A stretch of 64,000 nt of DNA from Streptomyces sp. MUM 178J. Its GTDB lineage: Bacteria > Actinomycetota > Actinomycetes > Streptomycetales > Streptomycetaceae. The position numbers were made by a program, and so were the translations under genes. Numbering within the stretch: position 1 is the first letter of the stretch; each line of letters begins with the position of its first letter. Positions 53,318-62,801 of the stretch are shown piece after piece. The notes below the pieces were generated by a model. The model ran no database searches. It saw only the letters and a list, made by a program, of their open reading frames with translations, and had not been told where the DNA came from. Location: assembly GCF_022414575.1 (NCBI RefSeq), contig NZ_JADWYQ010000013.1, positions 73,760 through 137,759 on the forward strand, read 5' to 3'.

Positions 53318-53908
53318 GTGTCCCGTCAGGTGTTCCTCTACGACCCTCCGGAGCGCTTTGTGGCCGGGACGGTGGGGCTGCCTGGACGCCGTACGTTCTT
53401 CCTGCAGGCATCCGCCGGGGGACGTGTCACCAGCGTCGCCTTGGAGAAGGCCCAGGTGGCCGCGCTCGCCGAGCGGATCGACGAACTCCTGGACGAGGTG
53501 GTGCGCCGGACCGGGGGCAATGCGCCGGTGCCGGCGGTCGCCCCCACGGAGATCGCCGACTCCGCGCCGCTGGACTCCCCGGTGGAGGAGGAGTTCCGGG
53601 TCGGCACGATGGCGCTGGCCTGGGACGGCGAGGAGCAGCGCATGATCGTTGAAGCGCAGGCGCTGGTGGAGCTGGACGCGGACTCCGAGGAGGACCTCGC
53701 GGAGGCCGAGGAGCGGCTGCTGCAGGACGAGGAGAACGGCCCGCCGATGCTCCGCGTGCGGCTCACGGGCGCGCAGGCCAGGGCCTTCGCCAAGCGTGCG
53801 CTGGACGTGGTGAACGCGGGTCGTCCGCCGTGTCCGCTGTGCAGTCTGCCGCTCGACCCGGAAGGACATGTATGCCCGCGTCAGAACGGATACCGCCGCG
53901 GCCTGTGA
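53318..53908 (+). CDS. DUF3090 protein
   Basis: The 196-residue protein begins SRQVFLYDPPERFVAGTVG and ends with a zinc-ribbon-like CPLCSLPLDPEGHVCPRQNGY, both hallmarks of DUF3090. GTG 53318 follows AGGGAGA. It overlaps the next gene by 37 bp. No activity is known. The three-gene set (phosphomutase, DUF3090, SCO1664 family) is conserved near mshC. Confidence 0.88.
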   Translation: MSRQVFLYDPPERFVAGTVGLPGRRTFFLQASAGGRVTSVALEKAQVAALAERIDELLDEVVRRTGGNAPVPAVAPTEIADSAPLDSPVEEEFRVGTMALAWDGEEQRMIVEAQALVELDADSEEDLAEAEERLLQDEENGPPMLRVRLTGAQARAFAKRALDVVNAGRPPCPLCSLPLDPEGHVCPRQNGYRRGL

Positions 53909-54711
53909 CGACGGTCGGCGCCGCCCGGAAAGCGGCCGACGCGCTGGCCGAGGGCGAGCTGACCGTGCGCGGCCGGGTCCGCGAGGCGTCGAACGCCGTG
54001 CTGTACTGCTCGGTCTCATACGAGGGCGAGGAGGTGCGCTGCGTCTACAAGCCCGTCGCGGGGGAGCGGCCCCTGTGGGACTTCCCCGACGGAACGCTCG
54101 CCCAGCGGGAGGTCGCGGCGTACGAGCTGTCCGAGGCGCTGGGCTGGGACCTGGTCCCGCCGACAGTGCTGCGGGACGGGCCTTACGGCGAGGGCATGGT
54201 CCAGCTCTGGGTGGACGCCGACCCGGCCGGGTCGCTGCTGGCGCTGGTGGAGACGGACGAGCCGGGGGAGGGCTGGAAGGCGGTCGGGTTCGCCGACGTC
54301 GGCGAGGGGCGCACCGCCCTGCTGGTGCACGCGGACGACCCCCGGTTGCGGAGGCTGGCGGTGCTCGACGCGGTGATCAACAACGGTGACCGCAAGGGCG
54401 GGCATCTGCTGCCCACGGCGGACGGACATCTGTACGCCATCGACCACGGGGTCACCTTCCATGTGGAGCCCAAGCTGCGGACGCTGCTGTGGGGGTGGGC
54501 GGGCGAGCCTCTCCCCGCTGAGGCGGCGGACGCCCTGCGCGGCCTGTCCGCCGCCCTCCGCCCCGGAGCCCGGCTGTCCGCCCGCCTTGCGGACCTCCTC
54601 ACCTCCGCCGAGGTGGACGCCCTCCGTGCCCGTGTGAGCTCCCTGACGGCGGACGGCCGCCATCCCTCGCCGTCCGGCGACTGGCCGGCGATCCCCTGGC
54701 CCCCCGTCTGA
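53872..54711 (+). CDS. SCO1664-family protein (kinase-like fold)
   Basis: This 279-residue protein contains VRCVYKPVAGERPLWDFPDG, NNGDRKGGHLL and YAIDHGVTFH, a lipid-kinase-like (PI3/4-kinase-type) catalytic pattern with a Lys, an N-D-R-K loop and a D-H-G metal motif. GGAAGGA (53860-53866) supports ATG 53872 within the end of DUF3090. A phosphotransfer or AMP-transfer role is inferred only. Confidence 0.8.
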   Translation: MPASERIPPRPVTTVGAARKAADALAEGELTVRGRVREASNAVLYCSVSYEGEEVRCVYKPVAGERPLWDFPDGTLAQREVAAYELSEALGWDLVPPTVLRDGPYGEGMVQLWVDADPAGSLLALVETDEPGEGWKAVGFADVGEGRTALLVHADDPRLRRLAVLDAVINNGDRKGGHLLPTADGHLYAIDHGVTFHVEPKLRTLLWGWAGEPLPAEAADALRGLSAALRPGARLSARLADLLTSAEVDALRARVSSLTADGRHPSPSGDWPAIPWPPV

Positions 54712-54721
54712 CGGCTGCGTG

Positions 54722-54738
54722 GTGGGGCGGAGCCCCAC
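54722..54738 (+). terminator. Short hairpin after the SCO1664-family gene
   Basis: GTGGGGC-GGA-GCCCCAC lies 10 bp after the stop. Position and stability suit a terminator separating this block from mshC; the remaining gap to 54987 holds no gene. Confidence 0.6.
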
Positions 54739-54987
54739 GCCCATGAAAGGGCCGCGCGGGTGGGGGAGAGCCTGTGGCGCTCTGCGTCGGGCCGTCAGGC
54801 TCGGGATACCCCACCTCCGGTGGAGCAGGGCGGGCAGGGCAGAGCCACGCTCAGCACCGGGCGGCCAGGGGGCGTGGGGGCGAAGCCCGCACATACAAGG
54901 GCGGGCGAGTGGGGTCAAGCGTGCCTATTCGGCCAACAGGCGTCCTCCGGTTCGTATCCGGAACTGGCGTCCGGTTAGGCTCGAGAC

Positions 54988-56217
54988 ATGCATGCCTGGC
55001 CCGCTTCTGAGGTCCCCGCCCTGCCCGGCAAGGGCCGCGACCTTCGGATCCACGACACCGCGACCGGTGGTCTGGTGACCCTCGACCCCGGTCCCGTCGC
55101 CCGCATCTACGTCTGCGGGATCACCCCGTACGACGCGACCCACCTGGGTCACGCGGCGACCTACAACGCGTTCGACCTCGTTCAGCGCGTGTGGCTCGAC
55201 ACCAAGCGGCAGGTTCACTACGTCCAGAACGTCACCGACGTGGACGATCCGCTCCTCGAGCGGGCCGTCCGCGACGGACAGGACTGGACGGAGCTCGCCG
55301 AGCGTGAGACCGCCCTGTTCCGGGAGGACATGACCGCCCTGCGCATGCTCCCGCCCCGCGACTACATCGGCGCGGTCGAGGCGATACCCGGCATCGTCCC
55401 TCTCGTCGAGCGCCTCCGAAACGCCGGGGCCGCCTATGAACTCGAAGGGGACGTCTACTTCTCCGTCGAGGCCGACCCGCACTTCGGCGAGGTGTCGCAC
55501 CTCGACGCGGGGGCGATGAGACTGCTGTCCGCCGAACGCGGCGGCGACCCGGAGCGCCCCGGGAAGAAGAACCCCCTGGACCCGATGCTCTGGATGGCGG
55601 CCCGCGAGGGCGAGCCCAGCTGGGACGGCGGCGCCCTCGGGCCCGGACGCCCCGGCTGGCACATCGAGTGCGTCGCCATCGCCCTCGACCGGCTCGGCAT
55701 GGGCTTCGACGTTCAGGGAGGCGGTTCCGATCTCGCCTTCCCGCACCATGAGATGGGCGCCTCGCACGCCCAGGCACTCACCGGCGAACACCCCTTCGCC
55801 AAGGCGTATGTGCACGCCGGCATGGTCGCCCTGAACGGCGAGAAGATGTCCAAGTCCAAGGGAAACCTGGTCTTTGTGAGCGCCCTGCGGCGTGACGGAG
55901 TCAACCCGGCGGCCATCCGGCTCGCCCTGCTCTCGCACCACTACCGCGCCGACTGGGAGTGGACGGACCCGGTCCTCGACACGGCGGTCGAGCGTCTCGG
56001 CCGGTGGCGCGCCGCTGTCTCCCGTCCCGACGGGCCCGTCGCCGACGGGCTCGTCGAGGAGATCCGCGAGGCCCTCGCCAACGACCTGGACGCCCCGTCC
56101 GCGCTGCTCGCGGTGGACCGCTGGGTCGCCATCCAGCAGTCCGACGGCGGTGCGGACGAGTCCGCACCCGGTCTTGTCTCCCGGGCCGTCGACGCCCTGC
56201 TGGGCGTGGCGCTCTGA
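54988..56217 (+). CDS. mshC: Cysteine:glucosaminyl-inositol ligase (mycothiol synthesis)
   Basis: The 409-residue enzyme is a cysteinyl-tRNA synthetase paralogue: [16 protein letters not shown] (zinc Cys and HIGH-like motif), WHIECVAIA and [10 protein letters not shown] (KMSKS). It joins cysteine to GlcN-inositol using ATP, the third step of mycothiol synthesis. The [12 protein letters not shown] form distinguishes MshC from CysS. A TAGGCT -10 element at 54976-54981 ends 6 bases before the ATG, so leaderless transcription is likely. It works with mscR, which uses mycothiol. Confidence 0.95.
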   Translation: MHAWPASEVPALPGKGRDLRIHDTATGGLVTLDPGPVARIYVCGITPYDATHLGHAATYNAFDLVQRVWLDTKRQVHYVQNVTDVDDPLLERAVRDGQDWTELAERETALFREDMTALRMLPPRDYIGAVEAIPGIVPLVERLRNAGAAYELEGDVYFSVEADPHFGEVSHLDAGAMRLLSAERGGDPERPGKKNPLDPMLWMAAREGEPSWDGGALGPGRPGWHIECVAIALDRLGMGFDVQGGGSDLAFPHHEMGASHAQALTGEHPFAKAYVHAGMVALNGEKMSKSKGNLVFVSALRRDGVNPAAIRLALLSHHYRADWEWTDPVLDTAVERLGRWRAAVSRPDGPVADGLVEEIREALANDLDAPSALLAVDRWVAIQQSDGGADESAPGLVSRAVDALLGVAL

Positions 56218-56220
56218 CGT

Positions 56221-56259
56221 GCAGCGGGGCGGCGGCCGCTCCGGCCGCCGCCCCGCTGC
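56221..56259. terminator. Very strong hairpin between mshC and parJ
   Basis: Two perfect 17-base arms (GCAGCGGGGCGGCGGCC and its complement) surround a GCTCC loop, 3 bp after the mshC stop and between convergent genes. It is followed by a C/T-rich tail and is a probable bidirectional terminator. Confidence 0.85.
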
Positions 56260-56308
56260 TCTCTTGCCTCTCTGCCTGCGTGCTGACCTGCCTGCGTACT
56301 GCTGACGC

Positions 56309-57331
56309 TCAGTCGTCCGACGAGTCCTCGTCCGGGTTCGACTCGGGCGGCTCGGGCTCCGGGTCCTGCTTCGGCGGTTTCGGCGGCCGCGTCCGTCCGC
56401 TCGACGGGTCCCGGAGATACGATCCCCCTTCGCCGCCGTCCGTGGCGTGCCCCGGCCCCGGCGGCTGGCCCGGGCCCTGCTGACCGGGGCCCCCGTCCCG
56501 CCGCCGCAGATAGCGCTCGAACTCGCGGGCGATCGCCTCGCCGGACGCCTCCGGAAGCTCCGCCGTGTCCCGCGCCTCCTCCAGCGTCTGGACGTACTCC
56601 GCCACCTCGCTGTCCTCGGCGGCCAGTTGGTCCACTCCGAGCTGCCAGGCCCGTGCGTCCTCGGGCAGCTCGCCCAGTGGGATCCGCAGCCCGATCAGAT
56701 CCTCCAGCCGGTTGAGCAGTGCCAGAGTCGCCTTCGGGTTGGGCGGCTGCGACACATAGTGCGGCACCGCCGCCCACAGGCTGACCGCCGGAACGCCCGC
56801 GTGGGTGCACGCCTCCTGGAGGATGCCGACGATTCCGGTCGGCCCCTCGTAGCGGGTCTCCTCCAGATCCATCGTCCGCGCCAGATCCGGGTCGGAGGTG
56901 ATGCCGGTGACCGGCACCGGCCGGGTGTGCGGGGTGTCGCCGAGCAGCGCCCCGAGGATGACGACCATCTCGACGCCCAGCTCATGTGCGAAGCCGAGAA
57001 GCTCATTGCAGAACGATCGCCATCGCATGGACGGCTCTATGCCGCGGACCAGCACCAGGTCGCGCGGCTTGTCGCCGCCGACCCGGACCACGGACAGCCG
57101 GGTGGTGGGCCAGGTGACCTTCCGTACCCCGCCGTCCAGCCACACTGTGGGCCGGTTGACCTGGAAGTCGTAGTAGTCCTCGGCGTCGAGTGCCGCGAAC
57201 ACCTCGCCCTTCCACTCCCGGTCCAGGTGTGCGACCGCGGTGGAGGCGGCGTCGCCGGCGTCGTTCCAGCCCTCGAACGCGGCCACCATGACCGGGTCGA
57301 TCAGCTCGGGAACCCCCTCGAGCTCGATCAC
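56309..57331 (-). CDS. parJ: PAC2-family protein, ParJ-like
   Basis: The 340-residue protein has the PAC2 pattern: FEGWNDAGDAASTA, VVILGALLGDTPHTRP and SLWAAVPHYVSQPPNPKA. GGAAGGAGG precedes GTG 57331. In S. coelicolor the gene between mshC and glpD encodes ParJ, which binds ParA and affects its polymerisation during spore chromosome segregation; this position and family match. The last 60 residues are disordered, rich in Pro/Glu/Gly. Confidence 0.8.
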   Translation of the reverse strand: MIELEGVPELIDPVMVAAFEGWNDAGDAASTAVAHLDREWKGEVFAALDAEDYYDFQVNRPTVWLDGGVRKVTWPTTRLSVVRVGGDKPRDLVLVRGIEPSMRWRSFCNELLGFAHELGVEMVVILGALLGDTPHTRPVPVTGITSDPDLARTMDLEETRYEGPTGIVGILQEACTHAGVPAVSLWAAVPHYVSQPPNPKATLALLNRLEDLIGLRIPLGELPEDARAWQLGVDQLAAEDSEVAEYVQTLEEARDTAELPEASGEAIAREFERYLRRRDGGPGQQGPGQPPGPGHATDGGEGGSYLRDPSSGRTRPPKPPKQDPEPEPPESNPDEDSSDD

Positions 57332-57697
57332 CCAGTGCCTCCTTCCGAAGTTCCCTGTTCGTACGCCCCAACCTTACGGCGTACCCGCGGCCCCTCCGCA
57401 GCCCCCGTGCACGCCCGGGTGAACTTCGAGAAGGAGGGCACAAGGAGAGAAGACATCGGATAACTGGGACAGTCGACTCTAGAATCATCCGAGCTATCCT
57501 TGGGGTGTGGCTGGAAAGCTTCGACGGAGGGGGCTTCCCGCACGGCAGGCCCGATTGTGCAAGCCGCTACACATCCGATGGCGAGTGGACCTCTGCGGTC
57601 GAGTCACGGCGCCGCGAACACCGCTCGGGCAGTACTTTGGCAGTGCTTTGACAGTGCTCCCACACCTCCCGGGCCGTGCGCGTCCGGCCCTCGGGCG
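57332..57697. other. 366-bp gap, probable promoter region, no gene
   Basis: An A+T-richer patch at 57450-57500 includes TAGAAT (57480-57485), a possible -10 element. Frames on the plus strand are antisense to the regulator and not protein-like. Nothing else is recognised. Confidence 0.45.
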
Positions 57698-58372
57698 TCA
57701 CTCGAGCATCGATCTCAGCCACTGCTCCACCCCGGCGACATGCACCGTCGCCCAGGCGTGGGCCGCCTCCGCGTCCCGGTCCCGCAGCGCGGTCAGGATC
57801 GCCCGGTGCTCGTACAGCGTGCGATCGACGGCGTGTTGTTCGAGCAGCCCGCGCCAGACCCTGGTCCTGGTGGAAGGCCCGGAGAGTCCGTGGAGCAGCG
57901 AGCAGAGCACGCCGTTCCCGGACGACTGCACGACGGTGCGGTGGAACTCCAGGTCGGCCGCGACCAGTTCGTCCACCGCCGCGGCCCGTGCGAGCAGGTC
58001 CAGCTGTGCTTCCAGCGCGTCCAACTCCCGGTCGCCGATGCGGTGCGCCGCCATCGCGGTCGCGGCCGGCTCGAGGATGCGGCGGACGGCGAGGAACTCC
58101 AGCGCGGTGTCGTCCCGGTGGAAGTCGACGACAAAGCCCAGGGCCTCAAGCAGCAGTTGGGGGTCGAGGCTGGTGACGTAGGTGCCGTCACCCTGGCGCA
58201 CGTCCAGGATGCGGATGAGGGACAGGGCGCGTACCGCCTCACGCAGCGAATTGCGCGACAGGCCTAGATCCGCGGCCAGTTCGCTCTCCTTGGGAAGGCG
58301 GTCGCCCGGGCGCAGCGCACCGGAGACGATCATTTCCTTGATCTTCTCGATGGCCTCGTCCGTTACGGCCAT
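57698..58372 (-). CDS. FadR-subfamily GntR regulator
   Basis: The 224-residue protein has a winged helix-turn-helix (RLPKESELAADLGLSRNSLR, then VRQGDGTYVTS) and an FCD ligand domain with metal-site residues (D..FH near 145, H at 192 and 214 regions). A nested palindrome 26 bp upstream of ATG 58372 is its likely operator. It follows glpD on the same strand beyond a terminator. The ligand is unknown; FCD regulators usually sense organic acids. Confidence 0.88.
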   Translation of the reverse strand: MAVTDEAIEKIKEMIVSGALRPGDRLPKESELAADLGLSRNSLREAVRALSLIRILDVRQGDGTYVTSLDPQLLLEALGFVVDFHRDDTALEFLAVRRILEPAATAMAAHRIGDRELDALEAQLDLLARAAAVDELVAADLEFHRTVVQSSGNGVLCSLLHGLSGPSTRTRVWRGLLEQHAVDRTLYEHRAILTALRDRDAEAAHAWATVHVAGVEQWLRSMLE

Positions 58373-58397
58373 GGCATCCCCCTTGTCGCTCGGACCT

Positions 58398-58427
58398 ATC
58401 GGCTAGACATCCGATGTCTAAGCCGAT
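58398..58427. promoter_or_regulatory. Nested palindromic operator of the GntR regulator
   Basis: TAGACATC-C-GATGTCTA is a perfect palindrome, extended on both sides by ATCGGC and GCCGAT with one bulged A. It lies 26-55 bp upstream of the regulator start, a typical autoregulatory place. Confidence 0.75.
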
Positions 58428-58440
58428 CTCTGAGCGTACA

Positions 58441-58472
58441 ACGAGGGCGGCCCCCTCAGGAGCCGCCCTCGT
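58441..58472 (-). terminator. Terminator after glpD
   Basis: ACGAGGGCGGC and GCCGCCCTCGT are perfect 11-bp arms with a ten-base loop, between the glpD stop and the regulator's operator. On the minus strand TGT follows; no long T-run. Confidence 0.75.
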
Positions 58473-58550
58473 GATGGTGATCCTTTTTCGTGACCTTGTC
58501 CCGTGGCCACTCTGGTGCGGCCGGCGGGCCCGTCGGGTCAGCCCGGGCCG

Positions 58551-60161
58551 TCAGCCCTTCTTGGCCAGCAGGTCCTCGACCCCGGCGCGGACGGTGTCGT
58601 CCGCCAGGCCGCGGATCGTCAGCGTCGTGCGCCGGCGCAGCACGTCGTCCGCGGTCGCGGCCCACTCGTGGTCACGCGCGTACACGACCTGCGCCCAGAT
58701 CTCCGGCGCGTCCGGGTGGATGCGCTCGCCCAGCTCCGGGTTGTCGTACGCCAGGCGTGCGATGTCGAAGGAGAGCGAACCGTAGTGCGTGGCCAGATGG
58801 CGCGCGGTGTCCGCGGCCATGCGCGGGCCGGGGGCGCCGCCGTCGATGAGCAGCCGGTGCGCAACCGCGTTCGGGTTGGATATGCCCGGCAGCGGCAGCT
58901 TCTTGGGCAGCGAGGACATCGGCTCCATGTCGTCCGTGAGCGGCTGTCCCGGCAGCTCGGCCAGCTTGTTCATCACCGTGCGGCCGATGTGGCGGAAGGT
59001 CGTCCACTTGCCGCCGGCCACTGACAGCATGCCGCCGCGGCCCTCGGTGACCACCGTCTCGCGCTTGGCCTTCGAGGTGTCGCCGGGGCCGCCCGGCAGC
59101 ACCCGCAGACCCGCGAACGCATAGGTGATCAGATCGCGCGACAGCTGCTGGTCGCGGACGGAGAAGGCGGCCTCGTCCAGGATCTGGGAGATGTCCTTCT
59201 CATTGACCGCGACATCCGCCGGGTCGCCCTCGAACTCCTCGTCCGTGGTGCCCAGCAGCAGCATGTCCTCCCAGGGGAGGGCGAAGGTGATGCGGTACTT
59301 GTCGATCGGGGTCGCCAGCGCCGCGCGCCACGGGGAGGTCCGCTTGAGGACCAGGTGCGCGCCCTTGGACAGCCGGATGGAGGGGGCCGCATTTGGGTCC
59401 TCCATCTTCCGCAGGTGGTCGACCCAGGGGCCGGTGGCGTTGAGCACCAGCCGGGCGTTCACGCCGAACTCGCTGCCGTCCAGCCGGTCCTTGAGGTCCG
59501 CGCCGGTGACCCGGCCCTTGGTGAAGCGCAGGCCGGTGACTTCGGAGTGGTTGAGCACGGTGGCGCCGGCCTCGACGGCCGCGCGGACCGTCATCAGCGC
59601 CATCCGGGCGTCGTTCATCTGGTCGTCCCCGTACACGGCGACGGCCTTGAGGTTGTCCGTGCGCAGCTCCGGCACGTCGCGCTGCGCCTTGGCCGGGGAG
59701 ATCACATGCCCTACGCCGTCGCCGAACGCCGACAGCGCCGAGTAGGCGAACACACCCGCGCCCAGCTTCGCCGCGCCGTGCGGCCCGCCCTTGTAGACCG
59801 GCAGATAGAAGGTGAGCGGGTTGGCGAGGTGGGGGGCCACCTCCCGGGAGACCGCACGGCGCTCGAAGTGGTTCTCCGCCACCAGCTTGACCGCGCCGGT
59901 CTGCAGATAGCGCAGACCGCCGTGGAGCAGCTTGGAGGAGGCGGAGGAGGTGGCGCCGGCGAAGTCGCCGGCGTCCACCAGGGCCACCCGCAGCCCGGAC
60001 TGCGCGGCGTGCCAGGCGGTGGAGATGCCCAGAATGCCGCCGCCGATCACCAGGAGGTCGTAGGTCGCCTGGGAAAGCTGCTCCCGAGTCTCGGCGCGGC
60101 TCGGCAGGGAACCGGAGGCCGGGTGCGTACCCAGTGCGGGGACGCTCTGCAGGGTGGTCAT
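58551..60161 (-). CDS. glpD: Glycerol-3-phosphate dehydrogenase
   Basis: The 536-residue flavoprotein has the FAD motif LLVIGGGILGISTAWHAAQSG, SSKLLHGGLRYLQ and LSVAGGKWTTFRHIG, all GlpD signatures. It oxidises glycerol 3-phosphate to dihydroxyacetone phosphate and passes electrons to quinone at the membrane. It starts 16 bp after glpK. Expression should follow the operon promoter before glpF under GylR. Confidence 0.95.
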   Translation of the reverse strand: MTTLQSVPALGTHPASGSLPSRAETREQLSQATYDLLVIGGGILGISTAWHAAQSGLRVALVDAGDFAGATSSASSKLLHGGLRYLQTGAVKLVAENHFERRAVSREVAPHLANPLTFYLPVYKGGPHGAAKLGAGVFAYSALSAFGDGVGHVISPAKAQRDVPELRTDNLKAVAVYGDDQMNDARMALMTVRAAVEAGATVLNHSEVTGLRFTKGRVTGADLKDRLDGSEFGVNARLVLNATGPWVDHLRKMEDPNAAPSIRLSKGAHLVLKRTSPWRAALATPIDKYRITFALPWEDMLLLGTTDEEFEGDPADVAVNEKDISQILDEAAFSVRDQQLSRDLITYAFAGLRVLPGGPGDTSKAKRETVVTEGRGGMLSVAGGKWTTFRHIGRTVMNKLAELPGQPLTDDMEPMSSLPKKLPLPGISNPNAVAHRLLIDGGAPGPRMAADTARHLATHYGSLSFDIARLAYDNPELGERIHPDAPEIWAQVVYARDHEWAATADDVLRRRTTLTIRGLADDTVRAGVEDLLAKKG

Positions 60162-60177
60162 TGTCGCTAGCTCCTCG

Positions 60178-61713
60178 TCAGCTCTCGTCCTCGTCGATCC
60201 AGCCCATGGTCCGCTCGACGGCCTTGAGCCAGCTCTTGTACTCGCGGTCGCGGATCTCCGCGTCCATGCGGGGGGTCCACTCGGCGGCCCGACGCCAGTT
60301 GGCGCGCAGCGCGTCGGTGTCCGGCCAGAAGCCGACGGCCAGGCCGGCGGCGTAGGCAGCGCCGAGGCAGGTCGTCTCGGCGACCATCGGGCGCACCACG
60401 GGTGCGTCCAGGACGTCCGAGAGGGTCTGCATCAGCAGGTTGTTGGAGGTCATGCCGCCGTCGACCTTGAGCGCGGTCAGCTCGACGCCGGAGTCCTTCG
60501 TCATGGCGTCGGTGATCTCGCGGGTCTGCCAGGCGGTGGCCTCGAGCACGGCGCGCGCGATGTGCGCCTTGGTGACATAGCGGGTCAGTCCGGCGATGAC
60601 GCCGCGGGCGTCGGAGCGCCAGTACGGGGCGAACAGGCCGGAGAACGCGGGTACGAAGTAGGCGCCGCCGTTGTCCTCGACCGAGGAGGCCAGGGTCTCG
60701 ATCTCGGCCGCGGTGCTGATCAGGCCCATCTGGTCGCGCATCCACTGCACCAGCGAGCCGGTGACGGCGATCGAACCCTCCAGGGCGTAGACCGGCTTCT
60801 CGTCGCCGATCCGGTAGCCGACGGTGGTCAGCAGCCCGCTGTAGGAGTTGATGATCTTGTCGCCGGTGTTCATCAGCATGAAGGTGCCGGTGCCGTAGGT
60901 CGACTTGGCCTCGCCCTCGGCGAAGCAGGTCTGGCCGAACAGGGCCGCCTGCTGGTCGCCCAGTGCGGAGGCGACCGGCACGCCGTCCAGGACGCCGCCC
61001 TTGACGTGCCCGTACACCTCGGCGGACGAGCGGATCTCCGGCAGGACTGCGGCCGGGACCTCCATGGACTCCAGGATCTTGTCGTCCCACTCCATGGTGT
61101 GGAGGTTCATCAGCATGGTGCGGGAGGCGTTGGTGACGTCCGTGACGTGGTGGCCGCCTTCGACGCCGCCGGTCAGGTTCCAGATGACCCAGGAGTCCAT
61201 CGTGCCGAAGAGGATCTCGCCGCGCTCGGCGCGCTCGCGCAGGCCCTCGACGTTGTCGAGCAGCCAGCGGACCTTCGGTCCGGCGAAGTAGGACGCCAGG
61301 GGCAGGCCGGTCTCCCGGCGGAAGCGGTCCTGGCCGACGTTGCGGCCGAGCTCCTTGCAGAGCGCGTTGGTGCGGGTGTCCTGCCAGACGATGGCGTTGT
61401 GGACGGGCTCACCGGTGTTCTTGTCCCACAGCAGCGTGGTCTCACGCTGGTTGGTGATGCCGATGGCCTTGACATCGGCTGCGGTGATGCCCGCCTTCTC
61501 GATGGCGCTGGCGACGACCTCCTGGACGTTCTCCCAGATCTCGGTGGCATCGTGCTCAACCCAGCCGGGCTTGGGGAAGATCTGCTCGTGCTCCTTCTGG
61601 TCGACGGAGACGATGCGCCCGTCGCGGTCGAAGACGATGCAGCGGCTGGAGGTGGTGCCCTGGTCAATGGCCGCGATGAACGGGCCGGTGCCGTGCGAGG
61701 CGGTGGCAGTCAT
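60178..61713 (-). CDS. glpK: Glycerol kinase
   Basis: The 511-residue FGGY kinase has [40 protein letters not shown] ([13 protein letters not shown]) and [14 protein letters not shown]. It phosphorylates glycerol with ATP to glycerol 3-phosphate for GlpD. It sits between glpF (34 bp) and glpD (16 bp) in one operon. Confidence 0.96.
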   Translation of the reverse strand: MTATASHGTGPFIAAIDQGTTSSRCIVFDRDGRIVSVDQKEHEQIFPKPGWVEHDATEIWENVQEVVASAIEKAGITAADVKAIGITNQRETTLLWDKNTGEPVHNAIVWQDTRTNALCKELGRNVGQDRFRRETGLPLASYFAGPKVRWLLDNVEGLRERAERGEILFGTMDSWVIWNLTGGVEGGHHVTDVTNASRTMLMNLHTMEWDDKILESMEVPAAVLPEIRSSAEVYGHVKGGVLDGVPVASALGDQQAALFGQTCFAEGEAKSTYGTGTFMLMNTGDKIINSYSGLLTTVGYRIGDEKPVYALEGSIAVTGSLVQWMRDQMGLISTAAEIETLASSVEDNGGAYFVPAFSGLFAPYWRSDARGVIAGLTRYVTKAHIARAVLEATAWQTREITDAMTKDSGVELTALKVDGGMTSNNLLMQTLSDVLDAPVVRPMVAETTCLGAAYAAGLAVGFWPDTDALRANWRRAAEWTPRMDAEIRDREYKSWLKAVERTMGWIDEDES

Positions 61714-61747
61714 GAGAAGTGCTCCTCAGAAGTCTGTGACGGTCGGC

Positions 61748-62506
61748 TCAGGCAAACGCGATGTTGTAGATACCCGCGGCGGCGGCCGCGCCGATCAGCG
61801 GACCGGCGATGGGAATCCACGCGTAGCTCCAGTCGGAGCCGCCCTTATTGGGCAGCGGGAGCAGGGCGTGCACGATACGGGGGCCCAGGTCACGCGCGGG
61901 GTTGATGGCGTAACCGGTCGGACCGCCGAGAGAGAGGCCGATCGAGACCACGACGAACGCGACGATCAGTCCGCCGAGCGGGCCCAGGCCCTTGCCGCTC
62001 TCGTTGAGGCCCTGAGTGAGCACGGCCAGCACGAGCACCAGCGTGCCGATGGCCTCGGTGGTGAGGTTCTGCCAGACATTGCGGATCTCCGGGCCGGTGG
62101 AGAAGACGCCGAGCACCGGGCCGGGACCGGCATCGGCCGGCTTGTCCGCGATTTCCGGGTCACGCAGATGAGCCTGGAACTGGCCGTAGTAGGCGAGCCA
62201 CACCAGGGCCGCACCGAGCATGGCGCCGACCATCTGGCCCGCGAAGTAGACCGGAGTGTTGCTCCAGTCCCCGTCCTTTATCGCGATGCCGACGGTGACG
62301 GCTGGGTTGAGATGCGCCCCGGAGAGCGTTCCCGTCATATAGACGGCGGTCATGACGGCGAAGCCCCACCCGAAGGTGATGGCCACCCAGCCGGCGTTCT
62401 GCGCCTTGGAGCGCTTGAGTACGACGGCGGCCACGACGCCACCGCCGAGCAGGATGAGTACGGCGGTACCAATGATCTCGCCGATGAAGATGTCGGAGCT
62501 GGACAC
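61748..62506 (-). CDS. glpF: Glycerol facilitator (aquaglyceroporin)
   Basis: The 252-residue channel has six helices and two NPA loops: [12 protein letters not shown] and [12 protein letters not shown]; the Asp after the second NPA loop marks a glycerol-permeable member. AAAGGAG at 62513-62519 supports GTG 62506; an ATG at 62641 would add an unlikely hydrophilic leader. It is the first gene of glpFKD and carries a GylR-type operator about 130 bp upstream. Confidence 0.93.
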   Translation of the reverse strand: MSSSDIFIGEIIGTAVLILLGGGVVAAVVLKRSKAQNAGWVAITFGWGFAVMTAVYMTGTLSGAHLNPAVTVGIAIKDGDWSNTPVYFAGQMVGAMLGAALVWLAYYGQFQAHLRDPEIADKPADAGPGPVLGVFSTGPEIRNVWQNLTTEAIGTLVLVLAVLTQGLNESGKGLGPLGGLIVAFVVVSIGLSLGGPTGYAINPARDLGPRIVHALLPLPNKGGSDWSYAWIPIAGPLIGAAAAAGIYNIAFA

Positions 62507-62632
62507 CCGCGACTCCTTTGTCCTTCGTCCAGGGGAAGGCGAACCCCGGGTCCCTCCGGTGGTCCGCGCCCTCAGGTGAGGGCGATGCCGGCCCTTGGCG
62601 TTGCCACACTCTAGCGCGTATTGCCGGTAGGT

Positions 62633-62649
62633 GTTCGACAATGCCGACC
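62633..62649. promoter_or_regulatory. GylR-type operator before glpF
   Basis: GTTCGACAATGCCGACC matches the site before gylR (63624-63640) at 15 of 17 positions and is close to the palindrome GTTCGACA-A-TGTCGAAC expected of an IclR-family regulator. Confidence 0.7.
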
Positions 62650-62801
62650 GATGAACGGAAGTTTTGCCCTCGGGTTAACAGGACGTCAAGGGTTCCGGTG
62701 GCTGAAACCCCGATCGTTATCGTCGTTACTGATCGTCTGCCAAAGTCGGGCATATCCCCTCAAGGGGTCGCGCCGGACACCCCAAGGGCTCCCCACCTGG
62801 C

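Noticed and set aside
57507..58267. Plus-strand frames opposite the GntR regulator
   Set aside because: The minus-strand regulator explains the coding pattern and has clear domains; these frames do not.
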